64,000 nucleotides of DNA from Haliclystus octoradiatus. Its lineage: Eukaryota; Cnidaria; Staurozoa; Stauromedusae; Haliclystidae. The translations under genes and the position numbers were made by a program. Below the pieces are notes generated by a model that was not told the DNA's origin, did no database searches, and was given only the letters and a program-made list of their open reading frames with translations. The stretch spans positions 16,432,267 to 16,496,266 of the forward strand of contig OU744450.1 in NCBI GenBank assembly GCA_916610825.1, written 5' to 3'. Positions 22,186 through 64,000 of the stretch are shown piece by piece. Each line of letters begins with the position of its first letter. Position 1 is the first letter of the stretch.

Positions 22186-23149
22186 GCCTTATTTTGGGCT
22201 CCAATCATAGGAATGCGTTGTTTCTCAACAACACATGCAAAATATTCCAAAATAACTGGTTTGCACCCTAGGGGCATTCATATGTATCAATCAGTATATC
22301 TTGAAAGCTCATGAACTTGAGTAGAATATTTTATTAATTTTATGATATTTTTATGAAGATTTCAGTTTAATTTTCCAAACAATACTTGTCACTGTCAGAA
22401 TGAATGTCAACACTTGTCACTCAGAACATTGTAGGGTATAAGCAAAAGATATTGGTCAAAATCTATATGTTATCCAATATAGATGTATATATAAAACTAG
22501 ATTTTACAAATAAACCAGATTGTTTATATAGTATATTTACATATTACAGTCAATGACTGAGAGTAATCCCGCACGCACAAATGCTTGTTTATTGGAGGAC
22601 ATTATCAAATTCGCAAATGATAAACATGTGTGCACAGGCAAGGAATCAAACCCCAGTGCAAGAGTGTCAGAGTATGGTCAGAGATAACCTTGTTTATACA
22701 TAAGATTGGTGTCATTCTATGCCAATGCACCTCCTGTCTCAATCAACTTCACAATGCCAACAGCATGTCTAAATTCAAAATGAATAACAACATATATGTC
22801 CTTGGAAGCTGATAATAAGCAGCATACATTGTTTTACAATAAACATAGTATTTACATGGTGATATAGTAGTTTCAAATGAAATATTACACAAATAAGATA
22901 GTCTTCATTTTCATAAAAAAGTGGAAGATTTTCAACAATTGTGAAGCAAGCAATTACATGATATGCATTTATGGATATGCCCGTAGTTCATTATCTTACA
23001 TATATGCCAAACCTCTCGCTGAATGAAATTCAATTAGTGAAAACCTTTTCGAATTGCCATTCTCTAGGGAAGCTCTGTAAGTCTACTAACTAGCTACATA
23101 TCAGCAATTGAATATTGTGATAGTTCAATTTAAATGTGTCACACTACCT
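22186..23149. other. Space between two convergent genes
   Basis: No coding exon seen. A minus-strand AATAAA (TTTATT at about 22587) could end the PMPCA transcript, giving a 3'UTR of about 560 bases. Confidence 0.4.
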
Positions 23150-61645
<38,496 letters not shown>

Positions 61646-62560
61646 CTATAAAAGAGAAAATAAGCATTACCAATTAGTCATAGATTTATCGAATTGGACA
61701 CAATTATTGAATAGAAATCACATAAATGTCAATGCATAAAGTTTGATTTCTTATTACCAGTACCCTAATATTTATAACTATAGATCACACGAAATGACAC
61801 CAACATTTAGCACCATATGACAAATACATCGTATTGTGTACTATTTTTATAACCCAGATGTTTGATATCGCTGGAAAGCTTATCGTTTCAGTGATGGTTA
61901 TTCATGTTTTTTCATTTGTGATAGTTTAGATATGCCACCCCCCCCCCCCCTCCCCCTATGAACTCTCAAATATAACCAACATCGCACACATAACTCTGCG
62001 TGAACAAATGCGTTTCTGCCTTTTCCCGCCAATTGTTAAAACCATATTGGACTTAAAAAATTTGTATATTGTTTCAGTAATACATTATCAAACTTTGCAA
62101 GGATTTTAGGACTAGCTACATTACAATTTGATTTATTAAAGTTTACATTTCAAATTTAAATAAAAAAATTTGTATTAAATTAATGTCATAATTTGAATTT
62201 GGTGGATTCAGCAGCTAATGTGTGTATTTGTTTTTTGCATTACTTGTTTATTAGGACCATCAAATACTTCTTAGAACAGTATTTTTCTAAAAATGGAACC
62301 AATAAAGATATTTCAAAAATCCTCCTCAAATTTCTTATAATGTTATTTTATATGCTTTGGCCAAATTTTAACTCAACTGCATAATTATTGGTGGAGTTAT
62401 TTTCACAGAGAGGCAGCTCTCAAAACTGTTACATTTTCAAATGCTTATTCTCAAGAATTACTAGGCCGTTTTTAGAAAAAACTTGGAAAATTAAAAAGGC
62501 ATATAGTATAGCTAGTTAAGGAGAACAATTTGGGTTTGATTTCATGAGTCAGCCCTATAG
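61646..62560. other. Non-coding stretch with a poly(C) run
   Basis: No upstream PMPCA exon found. A (C)13 run with a following C5 stretch lies at 61938-61956. Confidence 0.5.
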
Positions 62561-62579
62561 TTTAGATAAATATATCTCC

Positions 62580-63992
62580 ACCATTTAAAGTGGATTTGAA
62601 TTTTCTCCTCATAATAATACTAATTAATAAATTATTGCTTATTACTGATGACTTTGCACAGACTTCTTTGAACGAAAAATCAGACATCGCGAAAACACTA
62701 ATCGAGAAACGACGTTTCTGCATAAATCCCATATTAGAATCGTCTATCATGGATAAAGATCTACCACCATTTGAATCTTTTGAAATTGTTTCGATGGAAC
62801 AACTATACGTATTGGCATCGAAAATATCAACCAAATCCTGCACCCTTAACGTGTATTGTATCAAAACGTTGTATTGCATCACTTATACTACTGTTTACAA
62901 AATTAGTAAATCTGTCATTACAACATTCTGATTTGCCCGATTGTGTGGAAATGGCTGTTTTGGAACCACGCTTGAAGAAACCATCACTAAAGACCAATGA
63001 ATTTCCTAACTTTCGTCCAATATCAAATCTGAAGATGATATAAGTAAGCTGACAGAAAAAGTAATACCGTACCTCAGCAAATTCAACAATACATCTATGA
63101 TAACAATTTAAATGAGCTCTATCAATCTGCCTATAAACAGTACCATAGCACCGAAACAGCATTGATCAAAGTACACGACGACATTCTGGCTTCTTTAGAT
63201 TGTAGGAAATCTGTGATGTAGCTATTATTGGACTTATCTGCGGCATTTGACACAGTAGACCACGACATCTTACCAAAAAGACTTCATCAAAGATTTGGAA
63301 TTTCAGGAAAAGTATATAAACGGCTCAAATTCTATCTTCAAAACAGGACATACACTGTCACCGTTCCCGGTGGTTCTTCGTCCAAGAGGATGCTGAAATG
63401 TGGGGTACTACAAGGGAGCATCCTTGGACCGCATCTTTTTCCACTATATACTTCACCAACTGGTGACATAGTTAGACGTCATGGCCTTTCATATCACTTA
63501 TACGCTGATGACACTCAGTTATATATCTCATTTGACACAGCCAATATGGAAGATAAAAACATGACCAAGTGCAAACTAGAAGCGTGCATTAGAGACATAG
63601 AAAATTGGATGACATGGAATAATCTCAAGCTAAACTCCCATAAAACTGAATTTTTGCACATCAAAAGAAAAAAACTACCACAGTCACCAACGGATGGAAA
63701 AGAAATTGGCCACAAAACTATCAACTCATCGTCAAATGCTCCCACTCACTATTGGTGTCACCATCCCTTCCTCAATGGCATGGACTCTCACGTAGTGAAC
63801 ATTTGCAAGTCTGGTTTTCATCATTTACAAACATTTTGCAAAATAAGAAAATATCTCAATCGTGAGCATGCCTTTATAACATCACGGCTGGACTTTTGTA
63901 ACTCACTTTTGTATGGAATACCATCATCATTACTTAAGCGCCTTCAAAGGTTACAAAATGCCGCTGCTAAGTTATTCACCATGTCTGGGTAG
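62580..63992 (+). pseudogene. LINE ORF2: linker and reverse transcriptase, near the window edge
   Basis: The linker is at 62590-62930 (DDFAQTSLNEKSDIAKTLIE, ISTKSCTLN). The RT follows with MAVLEPRLKKPSLK and FPNFRPISNL in one frame. Frameshifts between 63045 and 63228 come next, then a long frame with DLSAAFDTVDHDIL, GVLQGSILGPHLF, YADDTQLYIS, WNNLKLNSHKTEFLHI and RLDFCNSLLYGIP, ending at 63992. YADD is intact. GVLQGS replaces the usual GVPQGS. It resembles CR1/L2-type LINEs and matches the fragment at 1-100. The plus strand is opposite to PMPCA. Confidence 0.85.
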
Positions 63993-64000
63993 TATGATCA

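Overview
The window is animal nuclear DNA, AT-rich, intron-rich and crowded with transposons. Spliced genes with GT/AG introns, tRNA-derived SINEs, CR1/L2-like LINEs, a Penelope-like element, Ty3/gypsy elements and many small inverted-repeat elements together suggest a marine invertebrate. Frequent TAGGCCTA-like words are compatible with an echinoderm or another deuterostome, but the species cannot be fixed from the sequence alone.

Two host genes are supported. On the minus strand, nine coding exons between 61645 and 23150 encode the C-terminal 417 residues of the mitochondrial processing peptidase alpha subunit (PMPCA). All splice phases fit. The 5' exons lie beyond 64000. Introns reach about 15.7 kb and hold most of the mobile DNA on the right. 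On the plus strand, 20539-21690 is the last coding exon of a gene I do not recognise, ending in a CaaX-like tail (CIIL). The two genes converge tail to tail around 22-23 kb.

The rest is a graveyard of mobile elements. Left part (1-20 kb): LINE remnants on both strands; a Penelope-like GIY-YIG remnant inside 269-bp inverted repeats at 3011-4094; a LINE ORF1/endonuclease unit (8.3-10.4 kb, minus); a mosaic of two LINE fragments joined to a Ty3/gypsy pol (12.3-16.7 kb), itself hit by a small LTR element with target duplication and by a 67-bp hairpin; and a 928-bp TAA-flanked DNA element (18.06-18.98 kb). Middle (24-33 kb): TTAA-flanked and other MITEs, then a LINE broken by a palindrome-rich 213-bp element and followed by a long (TAC)n tract. 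At 35412-39851 lies a complete LTR retrotransposon (228-bp LTRs, GTAAA target duplication) with a damaged gag-pol. Right part (43-64 kb): a full SINE with target duplication, a 749-bp TTA-flanked element, a 55-bp minisatellite, 205-bp tandem repeats, duplicated blocks and a LINE RT at the right edge.

The most interesting signal is a hammerhead-ribozyme-like fold in the Penelope-type terminal repeats (4016-4061 plus, 3044-3089 minus, and a diverged copy at 35199-35238), with a compensatory base-pair change in helix I between copies.
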